Assembly (NCBI GenBank): GCA_963835495.1
Contig: CAWIFQ010000003.1
Coordinates: 1,364,001-1,428,000, forward strand
Length of the DNA stretch: 64,000 nt
Source: Acaudatibacter sp963835495
Lineage (GTDB): Bacteria; Pseudomonadota; Alphaproteobacteria; Caulobacterales; Caulobacteraceae
Direction: 5' to 3'
Shown here in pieces: positions 10,701 to 17,950 of the stretch (the first letter of the stretch is position 1; each line of letters starts with the position of its first letter). Below the pieces are notes generated by a model. That model was not told where the DNA came from and did no database searches. It worked only from the letters and a program-made list of their open reading frames with translations. A program made the position numbers and the translations under genes.

Positions 10701-13319
10701 CCACACCAGCGCGCTGTCCGCCGGCGCCGCCCACCCGGCCACCAGGGCCGCGACGATCGAAGGCGCCGACAGGGACCGGCGCACGTTGTCGAGCATCTTC
10801 CAACGGCCGATCATCGGCACGCTGTCGCCTCGCCGCCCGCGGCCGGAGCTGCGGCCCAGTCCCAGCATCCAGGGCAGCAGCTGCCAGTCGCCCCGCGCCC
10901 AGCGGTGATGCCTGGACGCGGCGACGTCGTACCGAGCCGGAAAATCCTCCACCACCTCGACGTCCGAAGCGAGGCCGGCGCGCGCGAATATCCCCTCGAA
11001 CAGATCGTGGCTGAGCAGGCGGGACTCCGGCACGCGACCTTCGAGCGCCGCCTCGAACGCGTCGATGTCGTAGATGCCCTTGCCGGTATAGGAACCCTCG
11101 CCAAAGAGGTCCTGGTAGACGTCGGATACGGCGGCTGCGTAGGGGTCGATCCCAGTGGCGCTGGAGAAGACACGCAGGAAAAGAGAGCCGTGTTGCCCGA
11201 CGGGCAGCGAGGGCGTCACCCGCGGCTGCAGGATCGCGTACCCTTCGACGACGCGCCCAAGCTCGGGATCGAGGCGCGGGCGATTGAGCGGATGGGCCAT
11301 CTTGCCGATCAGCCGGCGAACGGTCTCGCGCGGCAGGCGCGTATCCCCATCCAGGGTGATGACGTAGCGGACCCCCTCGGGGATCGGCGGGGGATCGAGA
11401 TAGCTGGTATCCTTCGCGCCCCGCAGCAGTCGATTGAGTTCGACAAGCTTGCCGCGCTTGCGCTCCCAGCCGATCCAGCGCCGCTCACTTTCGTTCCAAA
11501 CCCGCCGCCGGTGCAGCAACAGAAAGCGATCGCCCGCTGCGGCCGGACCATAACGCCGATTGAGCTCGGCGACGCCTTGGCGCGCGGCAGCGAGCAGAGC
11601 CTCGTCGCCATCGGCGTGCTCGCCATCGGCGTCAGTCCAGTCCGTCAGCAGGGCGTAGTGGAGATCGCCCGTCAGGCTGGCCAGGTGGTGGATTTCGAGC
11701 AACTCTATGTGTCGGTGGATCGCATCCAACGACGTCAGGAGAGTCGGGACCGCGACCAGCGTTCGCAGCCCATCGGGTACGCCGGCCTCAAGGGCAAATC
11801 CAGGCAGCAGCGTCGCGCGATAACCCCGCGTCACTACGTGGTTCACGAGCGCGACGCTCAGGTCCACCGCGGGGGCCAGGCCGACGAGGCTGAGGCCGAG
11901 CAGCCAGGGCCAGCCCAACCCGTTGACGCCCAGCCATATCAGAGGCAGCGCCAGGAACAGCGCGGCGACAACGGCGCCGGCGCCGACATATCCGCCAATC
12001 CCCATGGATCGGTAGAGAAGGCTAGGCCAGTCCCTGATCGGCGCCTGATAGCCGATCGCGACCTCCAGCCGCCGCCTGCCGCCGGCCAGCAGGTAGTAGC
12101 CGGGATCGGCAAGGCGCTCGTCCCCGGTCGAGCTGGTGGCCGGCCGCGTCGCCGCGGCGATCGCGAGCGCCGCGTGGGCGACATCGAGCTCCTCGCGTCC
12201 GGAGCCGCGCGCCAGTTCCTCTATCGCGCGGCGATAGAGATCGCGGGTCGGGAAATCCATCTCGGCGAAGCGCGTCTGGCCGCCGAGCAGTTCGTCGATC
12301 AGGCTGAACCGCTCGACCAGCTCAGACCAATCGACGTCCGAGATCAGGCGCATGCTGGTGATGATGTTGCGCACGCTGATGCTGCCCGCGACCTGACGCT
12401 GGTGCTCGGCCTGGACGACCCCGTCAGCGGTCAAGCCCCGGGCGGCCAAGCTCTGGTCGATCCAGGCAAGGGCCGGGGCGATGCTCGGATCCTGGTCCCG
12501 CAGACGCTGGACCAATTGAACGAAGAACGCTTCTGAGCGCGGCGCCGGGTCCTGATCCCCAAGCACGGCGTCCGCCGGCTCGGCGACTAGGCCCCCAGCG
12601 CCCAGCAGGCGGTCGGCAAGGGCGTCCGCCTGCCGGCGACCTTCCCGGCTGGCCACGACCCTGCCGGCGATGCGGCGCAGGTTCTCGACCAGGACGATCC
12701 GCAGCGTGATCGCGACGGCCCAAAGCTCGCCAATGACCAGAGGCTGAACATCTTGATAGGCGCGCACGTACCGTCGCAGGGCGTCTGGGTCGAACAGGCT
12801 GTCGGTGTGGGCGACGAAATCCCAGGTGAGGCCGAACACGCGCGGCAGGCCTGAAAACGCGCCGCCAGCCAGTCTGGGCAGCTGGCGATAGTAACCCTGT
12901 GGCAAGTCAGAACGGATGTTGCGAAGCTGCGTCTCCACCACGTGGAAGTTGTCGATCAGCCATTCGGCGGCTGGCGTAATGGCCGCGCCTTGCTCGATCG
13001 CGTCGGCGACATCGCGATAGGCGGCAACCAACGTCGCCTCGTTGTCGGCCAGTCGACGGAACAGCCGAGCGTCGCCGCGGCGGCCGGCGGCGATCGGGTG
13101 AGCTAGGGCGAGGCTGCGCCCGTGCTCCTCCAGGCGTTCGACGCTGAACAGCTCGCCGCGGATCGGGTCGTCGCTCCAGAGCGACGACGCTTGTTTCCGA
13201 AGCCACCCCGCGAGCCGGCCCGACGATGTCCCTCTTGTCCAGGTATTACGGCCCCAGGTGTTCGACCAGGGCGGTTGTGGCCGCGTTCTTGCGTTCGCGG
13301 AGGCCTCAGGGGCGACCAT
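4725..13319 (-). CDS. Cyclic beta-1,2-glucan synthase (NdvB/ChvB family)
   Basis: 2864 residues, the usual giant size for NdvB/ChvB. An N-terminal helical region (about 1-430) is followed by membrane helices near 440-500. The GT84 glycosyltransferase domain has a DGDTRLP metal/nucleotide motif at about 655 and RHHRWARGDWQLLPW near 808. More membrane helices lie at about 850-1015. A long C-terminal part follows, with two carbohydrate-binding/GH94-like halves and the GH94 phosphorylase signature GGGDWNDGMNRVG near 2545. The enzyme makes cyclic beta-1,2-glucan at the inner membrane by initiation, elongation, GH94 chain-length control and cyclisation. Its start overlaps the upstream small gene by 14 bp, so they are probably co-translated. 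No CgmA/NdvA exporter is present nearby. The gene fills most of the tRNA-bounded segment. Confidence 0.95.
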   Translation of the reverse strand: MVAPEASANARTRPQPPWSNTWGRNTWTRGTSSGRLAGWLRKQASSLWSDDPIRGELFSVERLEEHGRSLALAHPIAAGRRGDARLFRRLADNEATLVAAYRDVADAIEQGAAITPAAEWLIDNFHVVETQLRNIRSDLPQGYYRQLPRLAGGAFSGLPRVFGLTWDFVAHTDSLFDPDALRRYVRAYQDVQPLVIGELWAVAITLRIVLVENLRRIAGRVVASREGRRQADALADRLLGAGGLVAEPADAVLGDQDPAPRSEAFFVQLVQRLRDQDPSIAPALAWIDQSLAARGLTADGVVQAEHQRQVAGSISVRNIITSMRLISDVDWSELVERFSLIDELLGGQTRFAEMDFPTRDLYRRAIEELARGSGREELDVAHAALAIAAATRPATSSTGDERLADPGYYLLAGGRRRLEVAIGYQAPIRDWPSLLYRSMGIGGYVGAGAVVAALFLALPLIWLGVNGLGWPWLLGLSLVGLAPAVDLSVALVNHVVTRGYRATLLPGFALEAGVPDGLRTLVAVPTLLTSLDAIHRHIELLEIHHLASLTGDLHYALLTDWTDADGEHADGDEALLAAARQGVAELNRRYGPAAAGDRFLLLHRRRVWNESERRWIGWERKRGKLVELNRLLRGAKDTSYLDPPPIPEGVRYVITLDGDTRLPRETVRRLIGKMAHPLNRPRLDPELGRVVEGYAILQPRVTPSLPVGQHGSLFLRVFSSATGIDPYAAAVSDVYQDLFGEGSYTGKGIYDIDAFEAALEGRVPESRLLSHDLFEGIFARAGLASDVEVVEDFPARYDVAASRHHRWARGDWQLLPWMLGLGRSSGRGRRGDSVPMIGRWKMLDNVRRSLSAPSIVAALVAGWAAPADSALVWTAFVLTTMAVPPLLPVLSEIAPSRPGVELRSHLRDLAGDLRLAFMQLVLMSVFLAHQAWLMGDAILRTLARLVTRRHLLEWTPAAQAAHGRRLELSSFYGRMFGAVVIAAIAIGAAWIGGGYAWPFALGFSALWVLSPAVALRASLSPRVAGREPLPAAETQTLRLVARRTWRFFETFVTDATNRLPPDNFQETPEPVVAPRTSPTNIGLYLLSVASARDFGWIGDLEAVERLEATLATMAGMARFRGHFYNWYDTGDLRPLDPKYVSSVDSGNLAGHLIALAGACRSWAQASASKVARIAGVGDPLLLARQAAADLGGAPSPGAALTGLIAELDALQRVLEDGGWGGWADLAPGFERVADAARQVAIDEGEDASADIIFWTEAMRRSIESHGRDREPDVDLRRRLESLERQARELALAMDFRFLLDPDRLLLSIGYQTDDGTRDPSCYDLLASEARLASFLAIAKGDAPARHWFRLGRAVTPVDGGAALISWSGSMFEYLMPSLVMQGPTESLIEQTNRLIVERQINYGRRLGGPWGVSESAFNARDLEFTYQYSNFGVPGLGLKRGLADNAVIAPYATALATMIDPHAAVRNFQVLVDAGGRGRYGFYEALDLTPSRVPDGERVAVVRAFMAHHQGMSIVAIADTLLDGLMRERFHADPIVRATELLLQERVPRDVVGTPPSVAETAAAVRDRASDSRGWRRASVWSSTPDTQLLSNGRYSVMITAAGSGYSTWRDAAITRWREDATCDDWGAYIFLRDIRSNEVWSAGLQPTGNAGDDYGVVFNEDRAEISRRDRGIATTLEVLVSTEDDAEVRRVTISNGSQQTCEIEVTSYAELVLAPAAADTAHPAFSKLFIETEHLPGTGALTAHRRRRSPDEPEIWAAHLAVVDGAATGQREFETDRARFLGRGGGGVRAAAAIVSGRPLSGATGAVLDPIFALRRRVRLEPGQTARIDFWTMAASTRDEIVGLIDKHHDAGAFGRATALAWTQVQVQLHHLGISHGQAGQFQRLAKHLIFATPTLRPASETIYAGRGGQPLLWSLGISGDLPIALVRISGLHEVDLVREALLAVEYWRMRRLAVDLVVLNERGASYVQDLQIALETLVRANQSRPQIGDERGAGHIFLLRADLIPDDVSAVLNAVARVVLVGERGRLEDQMEYAPDVKAPAHGITRRAAAASELQVSRPAPDMEYFNGLGGFADGGKEYVTILGPGQVTPAPWVNVIANADFGFQVSAEGGGYSWAVNSRERQLTPWSNDPLTDRPSQVLYVRDEYTGELWTATAQPLREEGATYVARHGFGHSRFQHTSRGLALDLLEYVAPEDPVRISRLSLRNTTSRRRRLSVTAYAEWCLGASRQVSAPFVTTQMNGDGAMLASNQWNPVFAERTTFFDLGGRQTSWTADRREFLGRNGSLAAPLALVERTALSGRTGAGLDPCGALRTIVDLAPGESIEVPLFLGDAVNAEEAGRLVTRYRQADLDAVLADVRGRWEAIAGAVQVKTPDRTMDLMLNGWLIYQTLSARIWARAGFYQASGAYGFRDQLQDAMALAVVKPAITRAHLLRAAARQFPEGDVQHWWLPNTGQGVRTRFSDDRVWLPYAIAQYVDVTGDVAVLDAEVPFIEGDLLEPGVSERFFEPSISSQTTSLYDHAARALDASLATGAHGLPLIGGGDWNDGMNRVGLEGRGESVWLGWFLIANLQQFAPFAEARGETQRAEAWRAHAEALRLAAERDAWDGEWYRRGWFDDGAPLGSSANDECRIDSIAQSWAVLSGAAAPDRAARAMAAVERELILPQEGLALLFAPPFDHTTHDPGYIKGYPPGIRENGGQYTHAALWSVMAYARLGEGDMAAALFWILNPINHARTRSDAYRYVVEPYVVAADVYAAPGRVGRGGWTWYTGSAAWMQRAGLEAILGVRLHGGQLEVDPCIPKSWPGFEVSLQVGATRYEIIVTNPNGVSRGVVHAQLDGMAINGRPPRFDLQDGEHHRLEVTLG

Positions 13320-13551
13320 GATTGGCGCCTGCAGAAGCGCGCGTTGTTCCGCGCCTCGAGGCGGCGTCAGGCTCAGCGCCCTCGTCCTCCACCACCACGA
13401 TTTGTGCGGCGACCCCGTGGCTGCGCAGCCCCTCGCACAAGGCGTTGGCTTCGCGGAGCGCGGCGGCCTGCGTCCAGAACGGAGTCGTCATTGCTGGGCC
13501 CAGCCGCACCGCCCAACCGAACTCTTCCCTGACAACCTTGAAGGTGTGCAT
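13306..13551 (-). CDS. Small DUF2188-like protein coupled to the glucan synthase
   Basis: 81 residues from ATG 13551. The N-terminus (MHTFKVVREEFGWAVRLGPA, then a helix TQAAALREANALCEGLRSHG) resembles short DUF2188-type proteins, in which a beta-hairpin precedes an EAxxxA helix; this resemblance is by eye only. The C-terminus is Arg/Ala/Gly-rich and overlaps the glucan synthase start by 14 bp, so it is probably the first gene of a two-gene operon. An in-frame start 28 codons earlier exists but adds a non-conserved basic stretch. Function unknown. Confidence 0.55.
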   Translation of the reverse strand: MHTFKVVREEFGWAVRLGPAMTTPFWTQAAALREANALCEGLRSHGVAAQIVVVEDEGAEPDAASRRGTTRASAGANHGRP

Positions 13552-13986
13552 GGTCCGTACCTCACCCCTCCGAGCGCCGAGCCGCTCGCTGGAGCATTTG
13601 CGGCGGAGGGCCGACATCGCCTTGAGGCAGATCAACCGACGCGCTGGCGACGGCTGAAATCGTGTCCATCAATGAAAATGGGCGCACTGGCCGCGACCCC
13701 GACGCGCATGGCCATATAACACAGACGTCCGAGCCTTTGTCGGAATTGTGCGCTGGCGGCCCCCCGTGTGGAGGCTCGCTGCGGCATCGTCGCCGCCCTT
13801 CGTCTCGCCTTCGGCGACGTCGATTGGCAAGCGGCCGTCTTCGCAGCTTTGAGCGTCGCGAGCCTCGTTCGGATTTTCCTCGTGCGTCGAAGGCTGCATG
13901 CCCAAGGCCCACGAGGCTAGCGGCGACCCGGCGCCTGATTGGTGCGGCCCCGCGGTGTCCGCTTCGGGGGTCGAAACCTCCCGTCG
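13552..13986. other. Gap between island gene and right repeat, no convincing gene
   Basis: About 435 bases. It should contain the promoter of the leftward small gene and glucan synthase. Short open frames exist on both strands (for example 13669-13905 minus) but show no recognisable protein pattern, ribosome-binding site or codon bias. No integrase remnant was recognised. Confidence 0.5.
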
Positions 13987-14034
13987 CGACTTATAATCGA
14001 GTGGTCGCGGGTTCGACCCCCACCCGGCTTACGC
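13987..14034 (+). repeat. Right direct repeat: tRNA-Lys 3' fragment (att-like)
   Basis: 45 of 48 bases equal the anticodon-to-3'-end part of tRNA-Lys at 4197-4244. Differences fall at the third base of the TTTT run (A here), one T-stem base (C for T) and one acceptor base (T for C). Nothing resembling a D arm or 5' acceptor stem precedes it, so it is a fragment, not a tRNA gene. Confidence 0.82.
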
Positions 14035-14114
14035 CTGCGCCCCGACTGGGGGCGTTAAGTATCTCTATTCAAAGGGCTCTGGCGCTGAAGCTCGGCCTAG
14101 GTTACAAATTCTAC

Positions 14115-14738
14115 ATGCGTCGAGCCGCTCTCCTGGCCCTCGCGGCCGTTTCGCTCCTGTCGCCCTCGCTGGCGGCGGCGCAATCGTCCACTGCCAGCCC
14201 GGCGAAGCCGAACTCCGACGATCGCCTGCTGACTCCGGAGCAGACCGGCCGCCAGGGCATGGCCAAGGGTGTGCTCGAACAGCCGTTCCGTGATTTCGGC
14301 CTGGTGCGCAGCAAGATTCCGCCGGTGCTGATCGCAGCGATGGCTGACCCCTATGCGCGACCGTCGCCGGCCTCCTGCGATGGCATCGCCGCCGATATGA
14401 CCCAACTCAACATCGCGCTGGGGCCAGATCTCGACGAACCGGTCTCCACTGAGCACCCCGGCGTGCTGACGCGCGGCGAGCGGGGCGCGAAAACGGCGGC
14501 GCTGGACGCGATGCGCTCCGAGGCGCAGAGCCAAATTCCGTTCGACGGCTTCATCCGCGTGCTCTCCGGCGCCGACCGGCACGATCACCTAGTGATGGCC
14601 GCGATCCAGGCCGGCGCAATTCGGCGGGCCTACCTCAAGGGCCTCGGCGAAATGCGTCAGTGCATGCCGCCCGACGTGCCGCGCCACCTCGCCCATCCTG
14701 TCAGCATGGCCGAAAGCGGCGGCGCGAAGGCCAACTGA
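14115..14738 (+). CDS. Exported protein of unknown function
   Basis: 207 residues from ATG 14115. A signal peptide (MRRAALLALAAVSLLSPSLA with AAAQ at the likely cleavage site) is followed by a mature domain with two Cys (ASCDGIAAD and MRQCMPPD) that could form a disulfide. The open frame extends upstream through the tRNA fragment, but that part has no protein character; the ATG before the signal peptide is the natural start. It is the first gene outside the right island repeat and converges on the thioesterase gene 20 bp away. It looks like a conserved alphaproteobacterial periplasmic protein, but I cannot name a family. Confidence 0.7.
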   Translation: MRRAALLALAAVSLLSPSLAAAQSSTASPAKPNSDDRLLTPEQTGRQGMAKGVLEQPFRDFGLVRSKIPPVLIAAMADPYARPSPASCDGIAADMTQLNIALGPDLDEPVSTEHPGVLTRGERGAKTAALDAMRSEAQSQIPFDGFIRVLSGADRHDHLVMAAIQAGAIRRAYLKGLGEMRQCMPPDVPRHLAHPVSMAESGGAKAN

Positions 14739-14758
14739 CGCCCTCCCGTTAGACCCTG

Positions 14759-15586
14759 CTATTCCGGCGAATTGCGCCGCAGCTCCCGGTACCAGGCCAG
14801 CTGCTCGCTGGTCGCCAGCAGCTTGCCGTCGCGCCGCCAATAGCTGGAGCGCTCGTCCGAGGCGCCGCCGCCCCCAACCCGGCCCTCGCACTCCACCAGG
14901 ATGAAGTCGTCGCCCACCTCGGCGAGCTCCTCGACGGTCGCGTGCAGATAGGCGGTGAGCGAGAGGGTGGTGGTCATGATCGTCGGCCCCAGCGCGTACA
15001 TCGCCCGCGGCGCCGAATTGTCGGTGATCATGCCCAGCAGCGCCTTGTCCAGCGGCCCGCGCCGCGAGCGCACCCAGGCCAGCGACCGCAAATCCCCGGT
15101 TGGCGCTGGCGGGAAAGCCTCGAGTGAGCGCCGCTCGAACGCCGAAGCGCCGTAGTGCCGCGCGACGTCGCCCGGCGCCTCATGGCTGGGCAGACTTTCC
15201 GGATCGGCCGCCGCTGGCATCTTCGCGAAAGCGAAGTCCGGCGTCATCGGACGCCGCGCCGTGGTGACGATCGCATGCACGCTGACCTGGTCCGACCCGG
15301 CCGCCAGCAGCTCGACTTCCCAGACCCCGACCGAGCCGCCCTGGCGCAGCCGTCGCGTCCGGATGTCGAGCTCGCCCGCGGGCAATCCCGCGGCGTAGGT
15401 CAAGGTCAGCGACAGCGCCTCGCCCACCGCCTCTGGCTCGGCTTCCAGCACCCGGATGCAAAGCCCAATGGCGTACCCGCCCCAGAGTCCGCCGCCAGGG
15501 TTGCTCCACTCCGGTCCAGCGATGGTGCGCCAGCGTCCGGCGGCGGTGGGCGTAAGGGGAATCGATAGGGTCTGCGCAGAGCTCAT
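14759..15586 (-). CDS. Acyl-CoA thioesterase family protein (double hotdog)
   Basis: 275 residues with the layout of TesB/DUF4442-like double-hotdog thioesterases. The first hotdog carries GPEWSNPGGGLWGGYAIGL, a typical substrate-binding helix start, and RTRRLRQGGSVGVWEVEL. The second has a conserved acidic end (DDFILVECEGRVGGGGASDE, then YWRRDGKLLATSEQLAWYR). Such enzymes hydrolyse acyl-CoA to free acid and CoA in the cytoplasm; the chain-length preference cannot be read. It is monocistronic on the minus strand, upstream in reading direction of nothing related. Family assignment is good, specific substrate unknown. Confidence 0.8.
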   Translation of the reverse strand: MSSAQTLSIPLTPTAAGRWRTIAGPEWSNPGGGLWGGYAIGLCIRVLEAEPEAVGEALSLTLTYAAGLPAGELDIRTRRLRQGGSVGVWEVELLAAGSDQVSVHAIVTTARRPMTPDFAFAKMPAAADPESLPSHEAPGDVARHYGASAFERRSLEAFPPAPTGDLRSLAWVRSRRGPLDKALLGMITDNSAPRAMYALGPTIMTTTLSLTAYLHATVEELAEVGDDFILVECEGRVGGGGASDERSSYWRRDGKLLATSEQLAWYRELRRNSPE

Positions 15587-15661
15587 GACGGCTCTCTACT
15601 CAGCCACGCTAGATCGCGGAAGCCCTACCCTGCCGGGCTGAAGGTTGCCGCGAGGCGGTGA

Positions 15662-16789
15662 TCAATCCGGCGTCGGCTCGGCCCGCAGTCCGGCCTTGAA
15701 GTCCCGCCGGAACGCCTCCAGCCGCCCCGCGGCGATCGCATCGCGCATCCGCGCCATCAGGGTCTCGAAGAAGGCGACGTTGTGCCACGAGAGCAGCACC
15801 TGGCCGAGGATCTCGCCGGATTTCACCAGGTGGTGCAGGTAGGCCCTCGAATAGTCGCGGCTCGCCGGGCAATCGCTGTCGCCGTCGAGCGGGTCGGCAT
15901 CGTCGGCGAAGCGCGCGTTCTTCAGGTTCACCGGACCCTCCCAGGTCCAGGCCTGGCCGTGACGGCCGGAGCGGGTGGGCAGGACGCAGTCGAACATGTC
16001 GACGCCGCGCCAGACCGCCTCGACCAGGTCGATCGGCTTGCCGACGCCCATCAGGTAGCGCGGCCGGTCGGCCGGCAGCATCGCCGGCGCGAAGTCCAGC
16101 ACCTCGCACATCGCCTGATGTCCTTCGCCGACCGCGAGCCCGCCGAGCGCGTAGCCGTCGAAGCCGATCTCGGCGAGGCGCTCGGCCAATTCGCGGCGCA
16201 GCGCCTCGAAGGTCGAGCCCTGCTGGATGCCGAACAGCGCCTGGGTCTCGCGCGTCCCGAACGCCGCCTTGCAGCGCGCCGCCCAGCGGCCCGAGAGCCG
16301 CATCGCCGCCGCCGCCCGCGCCGCCTCGGCCGGCCAGGCCACGCATTCGTCGAGCTGCATGACGATGTCCGAGCCCAGCAGGTCGGCCTGGATCTCGATC
16401 GAGCGTTCGGGGGTCAGCACATGCCGCGCGCCGTCGATGTGGCTGCTGAAGGTGACCGCCTCCTCCGTCACCTTCGATATCTTCGACAGGCTCATCACCT
16501 GGAAGCCGCCGGAGTCGGTCAGGATCGGCCGCTCCCAGCGCATGAAGGCGTGCAGGCCGCCCAGCCGCGCCACGCGCTCGGCCGTCGGGCGCAGCATCAG
16601 GTGGTAGGTGTTGCCGAGGATGATATCGGCGCCCGTGGAGCGCACCTGGTCGACTGTCAGCGCCTTGACCGTGGCCGAGGTGCCAAGCGGCATGAACGCC
16701 GGCGTGCGGATATCGCCGCGCGCCATGGCGATGACGCCGGTCCGCGCCGCGCCGTCCCTCGCCTGGATGCGGAAGTCCAGCGCGCTCAC
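15662..16789 (-). CDS. tgt: Queuine tRNA-ribosyltransferase (TGT), atypical zinc site
   Basis: Exchanges G34 for the queuine precursor in tRNAs with GUN anticodons. I start it at GTG 16789, which overlaps the queA stop as GTGA; an ATG five codons upstream also exists. Family motifs are clear: LTDSGGFQVMSLSKI with the catalytic-site Asp, GGLAVGEGH, and the nucleophile region MFDCVLPTRSGRHGQ. The C-terminal zinc site is unusual. Zymomonas TGT uses C302, C304, C307 and H333; here the matching residues are S, C, S and H (DSDCPASRDYSRAYLHH, then WHN), so two Cys ligands are replaced by Ser. All other features and the length (about 375 aa) are normal. It forms an operon with queA. Confidence 0.95.
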   Translation of the reverse strand: MSALDFRIQARDGAARTGVIAMARGDIRTPAFMPLGTSATVKALTVDQVRSTGADIILGNTYHLMLRPTAERVARLGGLHAFMRWERPILTDSGGFQVMSLSKISKVTEEAVTFSSHIDGARHVLTPERSIEIQADLLGSDIVMQLDECVAWPAEAARAAAAMRLSGRWAARCKAAFGTRETQALFGIQQGSTFEALRRELAERLAEIGFDGYALGGLAVGEGHQAMCEVLDFAPAMLPADRPRYLMGVGKPIDLVEAVWRGVDMFDCVLPTRSGRHGQAWTWEGPVNLKNARFADDADPLDGDSDCPASRDYSRAYLHHLVKSGEILGQVLLSWHNVAFFETLMARMRDAIAAGRLEAFRRDFKAGLRAEPTPD

Positions 16790-17865
16790 GCGTCCGCCCG
16801 CCACAGCAGGCTGGCGTCGCCGTAGGAATAGAAGCGGTAGTCCTCGGCGATGGCGTGGGCGTAGGCCGCCCGCATGGCCTCCAGGCCGCTGAACGCGCTG
16901 ACCAGCATGAACAGCGTCGAGCGCGGCAGGTGGAAGTTGGTGACCAGACCCTCGGCGGTACGGAACCGGTAGCCCGGCGTGATGAAGATCGAGGTTTCGC
17001 CGCTGAACGGATGGATTACGCCAGCTTCGTCGGCGGCGCTCTCCAGCAGCCGCAGCGCTGTCGTGCCGACGGCGACGATCCGCCCGCCGCGCCGGCGCAC
17101 GTCGTTCAGCGCAGCCGCGGTCTCGGCCGACACTTCACCGGTCTCGGCATGCATCCGATGGTCGGCCACATCGTCGGTCTTGACCGGCAGGAAGGTGCCG
17201 GCGCCCACATGCAGGGTGACGAAGTTCCGCGAGACGCCGCGCGCGTCGAGCGCCGCCATCAGGTCCGGCGTGAAGTGCAGCCCGGCCGTCGGCGCGGCGA
17301 CCGAACCGTCCTCGCGGGCGTAGATGGTCTGGTAGTCGGTCAGGTCGCGCTCGTCTTCGGGCCGGCGGCTGGCGATGTAGGGCGGCAGGGGCATCGCCCC
17401 GCAGGCGGCGACCGCGATGTCGAGATCGGGGCCGGCGAGATCGAACGCCAGGGTCACCTCGCCGCCATCGCCCTTGTCGGCCACTGTCGCTTCGAGCGTC
17501 CCGAGCAGGCAGGCCCGGTCGTGCGCCTCGCCGAAGACGATCCGGTCGCCGACCGCCAGCCGTCGGCCGGGCCTGGCGAAGGCGCTCCAGCGCGATGCCC
17601 CGAGACGGCGATGCAAGGTCGCCTCCACGGCCACCACGCCCTCGTCGCGGCGACGCAACCCTCTCAGGCGCGCCGCCAGCACCCGCGTGTCGTTGAACAC
17701 CAGGGCGTCGCCCGGGCGCAGCAGCCCCGGCAGATCGCGGACTTGCCGATCCGCCAGCGCGCCGTCCTTGCCGACCACAAGCAGGCGCGCGGAGTCCCGC
17801 GGCGATGCCGGCCGCAGGGCGATCCGGGCCTCAGGCAGGTCGAAATCGAAGTCGGCCAGGCGCAT
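16786..17865 (-). CDS. queA: S-adenosylmethionine:tRNA ribosyltransferase-isomerase QueA
   Basis: About 359 residues from ATG 17865 (MRLADFDFDLPEARIALRP); alternative ATGs lie eight codons upstream. QueA transfers the ribosyl part of SAM to 7-aminomethyl-deazaguanine in tRNA, making epoxyqueuosine. Visible signatures are PASPRDSARLLV, FNDTRVLAARL, YQTIYAREDGSVAAPTAGLH and THVGAGTF-like VTLHVGAGTFLPVK. The C-terminal VTNFHLPRSTLFMLVSAF is strongly conserved in the family. The stop codon overlaps the tgt start, so both queuosine enzymes are translationally coupled, queA first. No other queuosine genes (queF, queG) lie nearby. Confidence 0.97.
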   Translation of the reverse strand: MRLADFDFDLPEARIALRPASPRDSARLLVVGKDGALADRQVRDLPGLLRPGDALVFNDTRVLAARLRGLRRRDEGVVAVEATLHRRLGASRWSAFARPGRRLAVGDRIVFGEAHDRACLLGTLEATVADKGDGGEVTLAFDLAGPDLDIAVAACGAMPLPPYIASRRPEDERDLTDYQTIYAREDGSVAAPTAGLHFTPDLMAALDARGVSRNFVTLHVGAGTFLPVKTDDVADHRMHAETGEVSAETAAALNDVRRRGGRIVAVGTTALRLLESAADEAGVIHPFSGETSIFITPGYRFRTAEGLVTNFHLPRSTLFMLVSAFSGLEAMRAAYAHAIAEDYRFYSYGDASLLWRADA

Positions 17866-17901
17866 GGCCCCCACATAGGCCATCATCACAGCCAGGCGAA
17901 A

Positions 17902-17932
17902 CTCCGGCGCCCGCCGAGGCGCGGCGCCGGAG
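17902..17932 (-). terminator. GC-rich stem-loop after the Gly/His-rich gene
   Basis: CTCCGGCGCC at 17902-17911 pairs with GGCGCCGGAG at 17923-17932 (10 bp, 11-nt loop). Reading leftward, it follows the 3' end of the Gly/His-rich gene and is trailed by TTTCG, a weak T tract. It separates that gene from queA. Confidence 0.5.
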
Positions 17933-17950
17933 CGCGATCAGAGGTCGGGG

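Noticed and set aside
9282..12536. Very long open frame (over 1000 codons) on the plus strand
   Set aside because: It is antisense to the cyclic glucan synthase. GC-rich genes leave open shadow frames; the opposite frame has all the conserved motifs and this one has none.
13987..14034. A second tRNA-Lys gene
   Set aside because: Only the 3' half is present; no acceptor 5' strand, D arm or normal anticodon loop (TTATAA replaces TTTTAA).
13662..14114. Upstream extension of the 14115 gene through the tRNA fragment
   Set aside because: The extension crosses the att-like repeat and has no protein character; the signal peptide at 14115 defines the real start.
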